A stretch of DNA of 64,000 bases. Source: Phalacrocorax aristotelis (Eukaryota; Chordata; Aves; Suliformes; Phalacrocoracidae). The stretch spans positions 38,796,512 to 38,860,511 of the forward strand of contig NC_134281.1 in assembly GCF_949628215.1 (NCBI RefSeq). Direction: 5' to 3'. The position numbers and the translations under genes were made by a program. The notes beneath the pieces are model-generated. The model made no database searches. It had not been told where the DNA came from and saw only the letters and a program-made list of their open reading frames with translations. This document shows positions 45,830-59,660 of this stretch, piece after piece; positions within the stretch are counted from its first letter, which is position 1; each line of letters begins with the position of its first letter.

Positions 45830-46900
45830 GGCAGATGGAAACGCGGGTGCCGGGGGGAGGAGCGGGCCCGCCGGAGCCGCAGTAGCTCGGACGCTTTTGA
45901 GCTCCTTCGGCCGCCGCCGCTGAGGACAGGGACCCTTTCTTCCCCGCTCACCCCTGCGGGTTGGGGGGGGGGGGGGCGGGGGGCCGTACCGCAGGCACCC
46001 GCCCTGGGCGGGCTTTTGCGAGGCGTCCGAGGGGCTGCGGTAGGAGGGCGGCTCCGCCGGGCAGCGATCTCTGCTCCCCGCCGCGGGCAGCCCAGCTGCT
46101 CCCATCCCCGCTCCACCAGGGCCGGGCCCACCGGCGGCTCCTCGCAGCTCGCCCCGCAGGACGCAGCGATGTCCGGGAGGCCTGTCTGCTCCGGGGCCCC
46201 GGGCAGGTGCTGTGGAAACACTAAACCCTGCCGGCACCCCTCGAGGAGCCTGGTTCGTGGTGCCACACTTCTTGTAGGGCCGGAGTCCCACCCCGGCGGG
46301 GGCGCGGTCAGCGTGTCCGCGCTGCTGCGCGCACCCTCCGCGCCGCGCAGTCCGCCTGGCACCGTGAGCCGCCCCGCTCCGCCCCTCCGCCCCGCGTCCC
46401 GCACTGTCGCCCCCTCCCGCCCCGCCTCCCTCCCGGCGTCCCGCGCCGACCCCGCCGGGTTCCGATCCTCTTCTTCCCCCCCCCACCCCTGCCGCCCCCG
46501 TTGCCTCACGTCCCCCGGGACCTCCGGGAGGGCAGCGCGGGGCTCCGCGGCAATGCTCCCCCCGGACGCCTTCGGGCTGGTGGGAGGACGGGGGACGGCA
46601 GGGAAAGACGCGTGGAGAGCAGATGGCTGAGGCGAGACCCAGCGACCGGCCGGGACAGAGCAACCGGCGAGCGGTGCCGGGCGGGGCAGGCCTGGGACGG
46701 GCCCTCCGGCAGCGGCTCGACGGGCGGCCCCGACAGCCGCGGCGGCGGCCACCGCAGAGACGGCCCCGGCGCTGGGGGCCGGGCCGGGCTCGCAGCCGCG
46801 GTGACCGGCAGGCAGACCGGGGGCTGCCGCCGGTGCCGGGCCGGGCCGCCCCGCGCGGTCCCGCGCTCCTTTCCGACCGGCGGAGGGCAGCGGGTTAGAG
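45830..46900. promoter_or_regulatory. Distal CpG-rich block
   Basis: Very GC- and CpG-rich, about 5.4-6.5 kb upstream of the LHX8 start, with a G14 run at 45,963-45,976. It gives a 324-codon open frame on - and others on +, none with a family motif. It is the rightmost of the island chain and may mark another transcription start. Confidence 0.55.
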
Positions 46901-48572
46901 CTTGTGCAGGATCGGGGGCAGACGCAAATTACAGAGAGCAGACGGGGTCAGCACCACACGGCAGCGGGTCTCCTTGCAGGAGCTGACTTGCAGAGTGCAC
47001 AGCTGCCTTTGTCTTCCAGAGGACCCTCTCCTTCATTTGAGCCTGGGGCAGGCATAGGAAGTTAGCTCTTTTGACAAATGAAAACTCCCCTCCCCCACTG
47101 CAGAGCAAATGCTTTTCAGGGAAAAATCATATTCGCTACCTTGGGATCAAGTCCCGCCTCTTTCCAATGTCCAAGGCCACACTCTGGTAAGCAGGATGCA
47201 CGATGTAGTCCTCAGTCCTGCCTTCTCATGCAGATGCCGTGCACTGAGCACACCGCAGCCTTTGAAATGTGCTTGCTTTCACCTGAAATGTATCCAGGGT
47301 TTTCTGAGGGACGGGATGACAGTTTTTCAGAGCTCAGCTGCAGACACATTCAGGGGAATTCTCCTCAAGTAGTGCTTAGCTTGGTGAAAATCAGGCATTG
47401 AGGATCTGTACTACCTCTGACACTTTAATACTTTTGCCTCCCTCACCACTAGCTACTGTTGAAAATTCTGGCTGTAGCACAGAGATTTGGATGACTGGTT
47501 GCTGTATGATTAAGGTAGTGGCACTTCTCAGAGCACGTTACAATGAGTACCTCAGTGCACACTCAGTGGTGGGATTTTCTTTTGGGTACAAAGGACTGTT
47601 CTTTGCAATTTGAATTAAAGGGCAGATTCACTCCATTTCAAGATGTAAGGTTTCAAAGCCTTCCCGGCTAATTTATGACTTTGCATGTTGATACAATGTT
47701 CAGTATGTGTATTAAAAAGAAAATGTCTTTTAAAAACAGGGCACATTTGGGACTACCTAGCTAGAGATGTTTTGTTTACTAAGTGGACAAGTTGGGAAGG
47801 GAGCTCATGAAAAAAGGTGATTTATTCATACCGGATCTGAAAACCACAGCGAACCTCCAGAAACAAGATCCCGGTTTGCTACTCACAGGTTCCAATTGCC
47901 AAAATGTTTGCGTGTGCCTACAAGTAGGGAATCAAGATTTACAGTTTTGTGTCTGGTGTGTACAAAGTGCTACTGTAATTCTGTGAAATAACATACATTT
48001 CTTTTGAAAGCGCGGAGGCTGCAGGTGTTCAGTGTAGTGTTTTAAGTAGAAATAAGGGATCTTATTGCTCTTTGTGTTTACCATTTTTACACTGATATGG
48101 CTACATTAACTCTTGACTGACACTCACAGAACTAAGCAGGGAAATTTTACTTGGTGCCAGGGTGATGGTGCTCTAGAGGAGAATGAAGTGTCTAGGCAGC
48201 GTGTGTTTCTGCCCAGACGTCTACTTTTACTGAGTTTAGTGCTTGAGAGCAGTTCAGTACTTCTGACCAGGGGCCAAGACGGGAAATGTCATGTAAGTTT
48301 AACACGACTCCCTTTGGCCACCTGCTTGTTCTGAGCAGTATTCTGAGATTGTGTAATCTGTTCACATGTGAAAGCACACTGGTCAGGATTCAAAATACAT
48401 CTTTCATCTGTGAGCACATTGTGGCTTCAGCAAAAAGCACTGTGCTGTGGTACCTTGGCTAAAACTGTTGGGGATTGGCATCTGGTCCTATTCCTACTGT
48501 GGTCAGCAGCACCCCTGGCTATTGTGTCTCTGCTTTTAAAGGGCAGCAAGGAAGTGTTTCACTGAGCATATG

Positions 48573-48615
48573 TAAAAAAAAAAAAAGAAAAAGAAAAAGA
48601 AAAAAAAGAAAAAAG
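48573..48615. repeat. A-rich tract with AAAAAG units
   Basis: Poly-A passing into AAAAAG-type units on the + strand. No retroposon body was recognised beside it. Confidence 0.9.
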
Positions 48616-51600
48616 TGACAAAGACGTTGATTGCTTAAGCAGCACATTAAACAGTACCTAAAATTTACTGGAGTAGCTTTGTTCACCTCACTGCTCTACA
48701 CAAAACTGCTTGTCCCCTTCACGGAGCCCGAGAGGCACCATACTCTCTATATGATACTCTCAATGCTCTCTGTACTCCACAACAGAAGTCTGACAGAAGA
48801 TGAATTTTTTTTACTGCTGATCTAATGATAATCTTCTGTTCCTTGCTTCGGCTGGGGAAGGAGGAGAAAGTGACAGAGGGAATCACTGGAGATTTTAAAG
48901 GCAACTGCTCATTTTAATCTGTGCAAACAAACATTCAAAAATGAGTCAGCTCTGGCTGGTTACCTGGCAAAAATCTTTACATAAAGCAGCACTTCACCGT
49001 CTAATGCTTTGCTGTTCCTTTAGTGCTATCTGAATGTCAGTGCTTGAGCAGGAGAAAAATTATTTATATAACTCTCAGGGGGAGAGAGTCTAATGAGATG
49101 AAAGAAAACTTAGAATTCAATGGAGCACTGACTTGCCATCAGGGTTATACACACTATAACACTGACGCTATTCTACTGCTGTGTTATAAATACCCAAACA
49201 TTTAAATTGTCATTAGGCAGCCCCTGATGGCATTGAGAGGCAGGTTTACAGAATGCAGAACCCAATGGGCCCGTGCTGAGCACGACACGCCAGAGGGCCA
49301 CAGAACTGCAGGCTTTATATTGCCCTACTCTTCGTCACTGAAAGGCCCCCAGTACGTGAAGCCCACTCAGGCTGGGGTTCATGATTTTAGCAAGTGGAAA
49401 GATGACTCCCTGAAAGCCTGCCTGCCTTGTACCCACCACAGCAGTAGCTGTACTGTCATCAAGTCTGTTTGGTTTTGCCTCCTCCATGGCTGTAAACAGA
49501 GCAGGAGACTTGGCCCCACTCTGTCATGTTTTACTGCTTATGCTCTGCAGTGATTTTTGCTACGCTTCCACATCTACTTTGCACTGTTATTTTGGGAACC
49601 TGCGTTTTCTTGTAAGACAAAACAATAGCGAATTCAGAAATGGAAATTACATTTATCCTGTCTTCACTGCATTCCATCTGGTCTATCTGCAGTTCATGCC
49701 AGTGTTTTGGCGGGATTTTCATACTAGTGGCTGATCATGCCCCAAGTTCTCATGGGGGAACAAGCCAGGACATATGATGCTGTTTTATGCCTGAATGTTG
49801 GTGTTAACTGGGATATGCAGGATCCCATAGCAAGTATCTTAGCTAAATCTCTGCCGAGGGACAAGAGGAGAACATACGGATTCTGTTCAGTGCTAGAAGC
49901 TATGAATGTACTATTCAGCTATGATACGTATGACTAGATGATATATACAAGAAGAATGAAGTCTGACCAGACAGCTATTACATCTAAAGACCAAAGCAGG
50001 TGTTGCTATAATGAAGGACTCCTTCTAAAAATGAATGAATAATGGAAGTAGGTTTAGAATGATGACTGGTGAAGCAGATACATTAAATGATCAAATGTGC
50101 AGTGCCTGTCTAACAACAAATAAGTCTTCTGGAACAGGCAGAGGCACTAGCTAGGACTCATCCCTGCGGTAAGATGGTGACTGGTCTGGTCTATGACAAC
50201 ACTTCTTGAGTGGACACAATGTTCACCTATATGCTTGCCAAACTGACAGACAAGGTACCTCCCTCACTGCCTGCTGCCCTGTGTACAGTTAAGAGCTCTC
50301 CCTGCAATGTTTCTTCATTTATGCTGTTGTTGGCCATCTGAAGAACTTGAAGTTAATGTTGGCTGCATCTCTGGTGCAGTGAAGCAACATTTGCCCTCTG
50401 GTGCTCAGGTATCAGGCTGGCTGAAGATCAGCAGCTATGTGGCGGATCCTCTTTCTTGGACTTCTTCTCATGTGCACTGCATGCAGCTGCAGGCTCCAGC
50501 TCTCGTCAGGCTCCAGGAGCAGCCCTGCAGTGTGGGCTCACATGTGCATGCTCAGGGTGAGAGGCATGTCCCTCTATGTAGGGGGAGAAGTCTGGGCCCC
50601 ACATGGAAAGTGCGATGAAAGGAGAGACCCATGATCTGCATCAAGGTGGTGGGAGGGCAGCTGAACCATCCAACAAATCCTCTGCTTCATACTACATTTT
50701 TTTTTTCTGCTTTGTGGCAGGCTTATGACTTCTAGGCCAGGACTTACCCCATGGCAACAGGCGTAGGTGGGACTTGTGTACGTCAGTGGGCAGGTGGCTA
50801 CAGTGTCCTCTGTGTAGGCAGAGGTGGGCTGATTTGAAAGACCTAACAAGGATTAATAACCCTCCAACCTCTAGTTGTCACATATACATGATACGTGTGT
50901 GATGGGAAGAACCATGGCAAGGCTCAGCCGTCCTCCGGTACTGTCACATCACCTGCAGCTCAGGTGTGACCATTGCAGTGGGGATGTGCATACCTCTCCT
51001 GCATGGCTGCTCGCACTGTGGCCCTGTCCTTCCTGCACAGCTGCAGTGCCCTCCAGGACGGCGGCAAGCTCCAGGTCTTCACCAGCAGGCGCCCCTCGCT
51101 GCAGTGCTATACTCAACACCAGAAACACTGAATCCCAAACCCAGCCCTGCTGCACCGCTACTGCTGGTGTCTCCTAAGTGAGCGTTTTGAGATCATTTGG
51201 TCTGTGGGCCAAGTGTTTAATTGTTACCTGGGCACGTGCAGTGCCTTAGCTAGTGAAGTAAGTCTCAGTTCTATGTGGGTGCTTAACAATGAACAAAGCA
51301 GGCTGCCTTGAAGTGAGGTGCCCTGCAGAAGTGTCAGTACCAAACAAGAGCAATGTCAGCACAGGTAAACAAACATTTCTATTTTTCTTCTTTTTTTTTA
51401 ACAAGTGTCAGACCCTACTTACCCTTAGGCTGATGTCTTTCTGTATATTGTTCATTGTAGTTATAGTTTCCTTGCACTAATTATTCCAAATAGCAGATCC
51501 TGTATAATCATCTGTGCACAGTCCCAATATTGCTGAGCAAGTTCCTAACCAGAAATCCTAAGAAGCTGTGAAAGTATTTACCTCAGAGTCAGCGGGGACT

Positions 51601-54600
51601 GAGTGCTTTATGCCTCTCTCAGCTCACACCAAATAAAAAGGTTTGTTTTGTTTTGTTTTTATTGAGATGTAGCAATTAATGATTAGGATTTAAGGAGAGA
51701 ACTTAAAATGACTTAATTGTGTTTTATGTACTTCTTATTTAACACTGCAAGCAAAATAAATCAGAATGGGATTAATTCATTTTAATTTGTTGTTGTTACT
51801 AATGATATGATTAAGACCTCAAATACAATAACATTTTTATTTGAGTAGGAAAAAATGTTTTAAAATAGCTATGCAAGAGAAATAGAATTTATTCTCAGGA
51901 TCAGTCTTAAGAAATACTGTTACATATATTCTTGGATCCTGCTTTTTCTGCAGTTCCTATCACTAAAAACATTCTGCTCAGTGCAACAGGAGCATCTCTT
52001 CTTTCTAGCTCTGCGATCTTTCAGGGTTTGTAGAGATGCTATGGTAATTAGAGTGTTTTTACTAGAAATGAAAATTAGAACCAGGTATGTTTTCACCAGT
52101 TTGATTTGGCAAATGGACTTGTTTCTGTCTACTGCGTGTAAGCACCAGTTCCATCTTGGTAGTGAGAATAGTTGATGTAGGGCAGGCTGCTCTGCAAGGG
52201 CATCTTCATGGTTTCACTGACCACAACATTTCTCATTTTGTCACACAGGATGAGGCAGGTGATTCCTTCTGCCTCACTTTCAGAGAACAGTTATACACTG
52301 GCAACGGAAAATTCATCATTTTGAAGATCAGTTGAGATGAGATGCTCCAACAAAGTGTACTCATTAAGTTTGTATTAGTCTTTAGCAAGGTACACATTAA
52401 GACGTACAAAGAGGCTCCATTCATCTTGGTCCAGCAGAGAGAAGAGCTCTCATCTTTTCCAGGATCATCTGAAGCACTGTCCTCCTACGCTGAGAGCCCA
52501 TGGGCCATATTGGTGCAGGATTTGCATGTTCATGTCCCTCTTTCTCTTGCTTTAGATGTGAGGTAATATCCAGGCAAAAGCACAAGTTCATGAATCTTAT
52601 GCAAAGTGCTTTACAACCCATGATCAGGAATGAAGAAGGAAAAGAATTAGACCCACTCAGTGAACAGAAGTGATGCTTTAAGTATGTTCTGGCCTACATA
52701 TGTTTGCTTCCTTCCATTTAAATTCCCAAATCAAAACAGTTATTTTAGGAAAGCATTGGAAGAATAACGGATCCAGTTAAGGGGTGTAATATCTTCCTCT
52801 GCAAATGGGATACTGGAGGAAGGGGTTATTTTAAGGTTATATGTGCACAGTTCGCAATACTAATAAACAGTCCTGGGGATAGATTATGTAAACACACATG
52901 CATCTAGGAGGAGGTTTCACAGTCAGTTTTTCACTGCCTATTCAGTGCTCTGCCCTGCAATCTGAAGCTGTGGATTCCAGCAGTAGTATCTCTGCACCTC
53001 ATGTAAGAGTTCAACAATCTGCAATGGGCACCTGAAAAAAAGTGAGGGCAGGCCTCACATTAGGCTTACCCTGCTCAGGGTGAAGACAGTGAATCTACTG
53101 ACTTTGATAGGGGCAGGCCTGGGCCCACTGCCATCCACACAGGATGTTATCTAAACTAACAGGCCCCTGCATAAATCACTCGCAGTGCCTCCAATGGTGG
53201 TTTCTGCCTTCTCAGCCACTTGCCTCGTATGTGGGTATTTGGTGATGGGAGGTTTAGCACAATATCCAGTTCCAGAGTTTTGAATGGAAAATGTGCTCTA
53301 ATACCCATGACACGTTGCAGTCGGATTGTCAGAGGTGCTGTGTACTGTCCTGCCTGTGTGCCAGTGAGCCCAGCTCCTCTGTCTGCAGGGAGTCATGCTG
53401 GGCAGCTGCTCCTCGCCGCCAGTGCTGGGGCGGGCTGGGAGGGGTTCCGGAGGCGGCTGGAGCTGAGGGTGCCGGCTCTCATGGCGGGGCACGAGCGCCA
53501 CGTGCTTGCACGCTGCTTTTTCCTGGGCCACCTGTGTGTGTAAGCCAGCAGTGAGCCAGAGCGTGGCCATGGACTGGATCTTTTCACAAGGAGAAACAGG
53601 GTGTATAATGCTGCAGTATAGATCTACATATATGCTGCTTTTACAGCGTGTCTATATACCTGTTTTGCAGAGAAATTTTGCCTGTTTTACTTGGCTAGGC
53701 GGAACTTAGCCTCTGGGGTATTTTGAGACTTTTTGACTTACTCTGCATACAGCAGGCCAGTTTTGAGTTAATCCCTCCTGGATTGGAGTCACAGTGATTT
53801 AATTTACTGCATTTTCAGATAGTTCATACTTCTCTTCATTATGTCTTTCATTTCTCAGAAAGGCCACCTTAGACAGATGGTTTAGTTCATGTAACTTGTT
53901 GCCTACATTTTTGGATGCAAAAGCTACTTGCGTATTTAGTGATGACAAGTATAGAAGTTCTGTGTTTAAAAAATCAAGTTGCAGCACTGTTCATGCAACA
54001 ATCCTGTGATCCTTACTCTGTCAAAGTGCCCACTGCCTTCAGTCTGAATAATGGCCACGAGACTGGTTTTCCCTCTGCAGATTTTAAGTTTCTCATGGAA
54101 GTATGCATGTACACAGGTGAAATACATATGTTTGTCTGCAAAGGAGTGGTTAAGCTGATATTTTAGATATGCTGAGTGAAAGAGTATAACCATTAATATG
54201 GGTAAATGCTTCAAAGTGCAGCAGTGCAGGTACAGAACTTTCAGTTCTGTAGTGAAGTTTATGATTTCAGCCTTTCGTTCTGGAACAGATTTATTTTTTT
54301 CTTCTACATTTCCTGTGATCTCAAAATCTTAAAAAAAAAAAAAGAACAGTCTGATTAACAAAATCAAAACGCTTTATTGAAATGTTGATCTTATATTTTA
54401 CAGTTTATTGGACAATATTTGTTTCAAAAACTGAAAAAAATTAGGTAGAAATATAATGTTTTACGGGAAATGTTTTCTCTTAATCTTTATTTTAAAACTA
54501 ACATTCCTCAAAAGTGACATGTTTTTCCCCAAAATGTTTCACTTCTGACAAGCTGGTGTTTCCTGAGCTAAATATGTCCATCAGAATTTTTCTGACTGGT

Positions 54601-55740
54601 GCTGGTGTAAAGTCATAATTGTTGGTTTTTTTGTTTGTTTTTTGTTTTTTAAATGAGGCCCTATTTTTTTAACCAGTTAGTTGAATTTTGCCTGCGTCAA
54701 GTTGAATGCATGAATCTTTCTCTAAACATGGGTGGGATCCAGCTGGGTTGTGGAGGAAAGGGTGGGATGGCTTTGCTGATGCAGGAGAGGAGCTGTGGCC
54801 AAGATGCTGTCCCCAGTAAATCGCTGCCTTGGCAGAAGGCCAGGTCAGAGCTGCATGCCAGCTGGGCTACCACCCGCACTGACAAAGTGGAGACAGGCAC
54901 GTGCAAAATTTTATCTTACATTTTCAAGTTAACTGCTTCTCAGAGGATTAGCAGATGAAATGCCAGTCATCCTAGCTTTATCTAATTTCAGCTGTTGTAC
55001 TGTCAAAATATTTTCCTATAAAATATCAGGGATCAGACTGCATTGCTTCTGAAATCAAAGGCATTTTTCTCTCAAATAGAGCGGGCTAAGCTTTGCTGCT
55101 CTGCTATGGACTCAGAAGAGGAGGAATTTGCACATTTTCTCCAAATCTGTTACCAATGTGCAGAAAAGCAACTGCATCAGCAGCAGCCGAGAAGTCAGAG
55201 AGCAGGTGTGGGACAAATCACTGAACAGTGGTGTGCGCAGTTTATCAGGGTCGAAGCGGCTGGGGGTCACAGGGCCAGCAGAGCCAGCAATGTCACTAGT
55301 GCCTGGGGGGGCAGAGGCTGCTCCTCCAATGGGCAGCGCCATGTCGTGGCGCCCCGTCCTGCCCATGCCACAAGGGACTTGCTCCACATCCGCAGATGCA
55401 TGAAGGAGGGGAGAGCTGGGTGATAAATCTGTATGTGCCTCAGGTGCCTTGCATGAATAACAATGTTTATTTTTGGCAAATTATGCCACCCTTTCATGAG
55501 GAGCTGTTGAGGACTATTCCACCATTGCCCACAGAGGACTTGGAAAGCCTGAACTTTGAGGCATTATTGGTCTTGATCCAAAGCCAATGGAAATATCTGC
55601 AGTACATTTAATGGCTTCTGGAACAAGCACTTACGGAAGTGTAATGTCTTATTTATTTGCTTGCTTGATACAAGAGTGCCAGTGAAGGAAAGTTATTGAA
55701 ATGCCTCCAAATTACTGGCTCTTGAGCATCAATCCGCCAC

Positions 55741-55791
55741 CTTCTTTCCCTTTCTTTCTTTCTTTTTCTTTTTTCTTTTTTTTTTTTTTTT
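55741..55791. repeat. Polypyrimidine C/T tract
   Basis: CTTT-type units passing into a long T run on the + strand; purine-rich on the - strand. Confidence 0.9.
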
Positions 55792-58700
55792 GAGGGGGTG
55801 CACTTTTTGGAAGAACAGATGAGTTTCGACTGGAAAGTGAGAAGTTAGGCTTTAAGAACTAAAATATACCATAAAGGGAAGCCCTGAAAGCTTTCAATCT
55901 GTGTGCCATGAGAGATGCTCCCCCACTCAGACAAACTTAGCCTACAGTCCTCCTTCCTGCAGAAAAAGCCCCTCACCACGTTCCCCTCAGACTTTAATGA
56001 GTTTAGTCTGCAGGATTTCCTCTTCCGGTGACATTATCAGAAGAAATTACCCTGTACCATTACCTGTGGCCAATGAAGGTTGACAGGCCTCCCCCTACTC
56101 TCCTCTCCGGGACTGCGTGCAACTCCCTGAGACAGGAAAGTATTGTTTGGACTGGACCCTTTGAAGTTTCCCTCACCTCCACCTATCAGTTCGTTGCAAT
56201 TCCAGCACTGTGGTCCCCTGTCCTGTGTGCTTGGAGGCTGCAGACACTGCTGTGGTTATCACAGCCGAGTGCCATGGGTGCAAGTGGGGGGCCCGTCCCA
56301 TGGGAGCCTGCATGGGGAAGCCTGCAGGGGGTCCCCAGCATCCCTCCTGCCCGGCCCTGGGTGGCCAAGGCTGGCCTGTGGCCCTCTGAGGAGGGAGGGG
56401 TGCGGGACTGCAAACTGAGAAGGCTGTAGGGATGCAGTGCAATTATTTCTCAGGCCATGCTTAACTTCAAAGATGTTTAAAGAAAGAAAAACATGTTGGA
56501 AAAGAACAGTCACTCCAGTGGTAATAAATTAACATCTTAGCAAGTGCCAGATTCAGGCTCCTATAGTTATTTCCGCTGATTTCCTGCTCACCAGCTAGAG
56601 CCCAACCCAGCTGAGGGGAGACCTGGTATTTGTCCTGCTGCTGACCACCACCACTTGATGGTCCTGGCTGGGGCCCTGGGCAGAGCTGGGCACAGGGGGT
56701 GCAGGATGCGGGGTGCGAGGCCTTCTCTGTCCCTCCTTGCTTTTGTGCCGCACGTGCCTGGGGAGTGCACCGCAGCTCAGCAGCATGTTTGGGTGAGGGC
56801 TGCTGCTGTGCAGCAGGGCTGGGTCCAGGGACTGGCCTGGGTGCCTGCTGTCTGCCCCGTTGGTTAGCAGATTGCAGAGATTGAGTTACGTGTGGACTCT
56901 GCCTGATGAGTGTCCTGTCCGATGGAGGTGGTCTGCCTCATGGCAGCCTTGTGAGACTAACCCAGGCGTTTGGCCTTTTGAGAGAGAAAAGGTGTATGGG
57001 ATTGTTCATAAAACACTCAAATCTAACTCTTCCAAGAATGACTACACATGACCTCATTCATGTTTTTTTTACAGCAGGCAGAGCACTGCTCCTCTGGCTG
57101 TAAAACACCCCAGGCTTTGCTGCTCTGGGGTGCAGCAGCATCCTGCTGGTCCTTCTGCATCCCGGCGGAGGGGTTCAGCAGGACAAGCGGTGGGAACACA
57201 TGGGAATTTGCCACCCACAGACCGGTTTGTCATGTGTACAGCCTGGATAACCCCAGCGCTGCTCAGTCCCATAGCACCTTGGAGTCAGACAAGCCTAAGT
57301 GTGTACTAGCTTGTCTGGTGGCAACAAGTTGTCTTAACCGTACTCTGAGAATGCTGAATTAAGTCCTTGGTGAATGAGGGTTGAAATTGGAGGCAGCTAA
57401 GTAAGCCTGGTATGTGCTGTGTATTCTGTGTTTGTTTACATAACTGTTCAATATCTTACAAACTTTCCCACAAAATCAAACAACACCCCTCTTAAGGGAG
57501 CGGTTTTCCAGCGATTATGAAAAACAAGTTGTGTGGCATCTGGGTACACAGAACTGTAGCCAAACATCACTTTGTTATTGAGTCTTTTCCTTTCCCTCTG
57601 ATTTTACTTTTAATGATTCATTGCATGGCTGTATTATTAATCTTAAAAATTTCGGAAGGGTATATCTCAGGAGTATTTTCTCTGTTTAGGACTCTGCTGG
57701 CTTCACTTTGTATCTTTTGGATATGTCCACAGCCAGGCACTGTTTAGCCTATGTTATGTGACTCAGAATGGTTTCGGTTTACATCTACTTTATCATTCTG
57801 TATCTCCTATAGAATTACTATACACAGAAATTCAGTCCTCTGTCTGTACAACTACATAAAGAAATATAACTCTATGCATGAGCTCCAAGGGTACTGTAAA
57901 TGCCACAGCCTTGATTAAAAATGTCTACCTAGCAAAAACTGAGGAAGTTTTTTGCAAGATGAAGTGTCTCAATTCTTGTCTGATAATTTTGGGTAACAAA
58001 AGAGGATATCCTGTGGCATCAGCCCTGGGAGGGTGAAACAAGGTTCAGGAACACATTCATGTTTCATGCCTTGTGGCTTCAATGCGGGGTTCACAGAGAC
58101 TGCAGAGAGGACTTCCAGAAAAAAGGCAACATTGTCCTGCTTAGAAGGTACCCAGGAGAGATGTTTCTCCCTGATCATAACTTCATCCCACTTTCCTTTT
58201 GCCCTCTAGGGGGGATACACTCTGCAGAGAAGGATTTACCGTGGTTGTTGGCAGCAGTAAGTTCTGGTATTGCTTTCTTCTCTGGCCCAAAATGCTGGAT
58301 GGCTGGGAAACTTTCTGTGGCTCTGTTAGAAAAGCACCACCCTCTCCAAGCTCCATCTGCAGGAGGTAACTTGGCACAGCTGCCTGGCTTTAACATGGAT
58401 AAGGGAGCATACAAGAGGGATTACTGCTTCTTATGGAGCATTTCTCTTCATGGCTGCTGTCTCTCTGTGGGAACAAAGGGCCTTTCCTTCTTCCAGGTGA
58501 GCCAGCAAGTATTAAACCCTGACTGGGGGATCTGCTATGGATTTGCATTGCTATCACTGCTTTGGATTCTACAGCTTTTCTGGGGCTTCATTAACCCAGT
58601 TATTTGATTCACAGCTTGCAGAATTAGTATGGTTTTCTGTAACTGGGAGGCCTTTATGTAAAGCTTGATCTTGGTGTAATTCTCAGTCAGTTTGGTAATT

Positions 58701-59630
58701 TTTTTGGGCCTCAAAGTATCCTGTGGCTGGAGGAAATGCTCTATGTAAAACTTACAGCTTCATCTGGTAGTGATTTGTCATTTACCATGTTTTGGGCTTG
58801 CTGCCAGCTCAGCTGTTGCCAAATGAAAGGAAGACAGGGAATAAAATGATTATCAGGAAAAGGCTAAGAAATGTTGCAAATGAAATAAACGAAGAATAGC
58901 TTAAAACTAAGATGAGGATATATATAATCAATCACAGAAATCATGGGGGCAGGCAGCAAGGGAGCTCAAGTTTCCCCTAGGCTACAGTTCGTTTTGCACT
59001 CAGAACATTTCAGCGTTGTCCTTCAAACATACGTGATCAAGTGGACCACCAAGAAAAAATTTCTTGTGAACCTGTAAAACCGTATTTATCTCTACTTTGT
59101 GTATCTGTATATGGCGTGTCTATTATTAGTGGTTAAAAAGTCTCTTATTATTACACATTTACTCTGTGGTGGGAGCTAAAGTTCAGGGAGGTAGGCAAAC
59201 AGGTAAAAAGGGCAGTCTGACCTGAAGAGGACACAACTGCAGTGCTGTTTGGAAGGAGATGCTGACCCTGAAAGGGCTGATTTGCAGGACTCCAGTATTA
59301 CAACAGACTGTCTGGAAACTGCTGGTGGATTTACCATCACAAGACCCAGCAGGCAGGGGATGGTCTGTCAGTGCCACTGCAGGCCAGGCCCCGGGATGCC
59401 TTCTGGCCACAGATCTGCAGGGCTGGGCTGCTGATGCCTGGCCCACTCTCTTGCATTCAGCAGTTACTGGTCTGTTTTTATGAAGCTGGTGCTGTGTGGG
59501 AGGTACCTGTTAGTTTCAGAAGCAGTCTGTATGGACGTGGGAACCAACTACTGTCCCTCACCTACTGAATAGGTGGAAGAATATTTTCAAATGGACTGCC
59601 TAAATCCATAACCACTTTGAAAAAGTCCTG

Positions 59631-59660
59631 AGTTTTAATGGAAGTTTTAATGGAAGTTTT
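59631..59660. repeat. Short 12-bp tandem duplication
   Basis: AGTTTTAATGGA occurs twice in direct succession, followed by a partial third copy. It is a recent small local duplication. Confidence 0.8.

Noticed and set aside
45778..46752. 324- and 291-codon - strand open frames
   Set aside because: Two frames overlap in the same strand, both are low-complexity Gly/Arg/Pro-rich, and the DNA is a CpG-rich block where stop codons are rare by composition. No family motif.
58059..58607. 182-codon + strand open frame with hydrophobic C-terminus
   Set aside because: No recognisable family, no clear flanking splice sites or promoter, and antisense frames are also open. It is probably chance.
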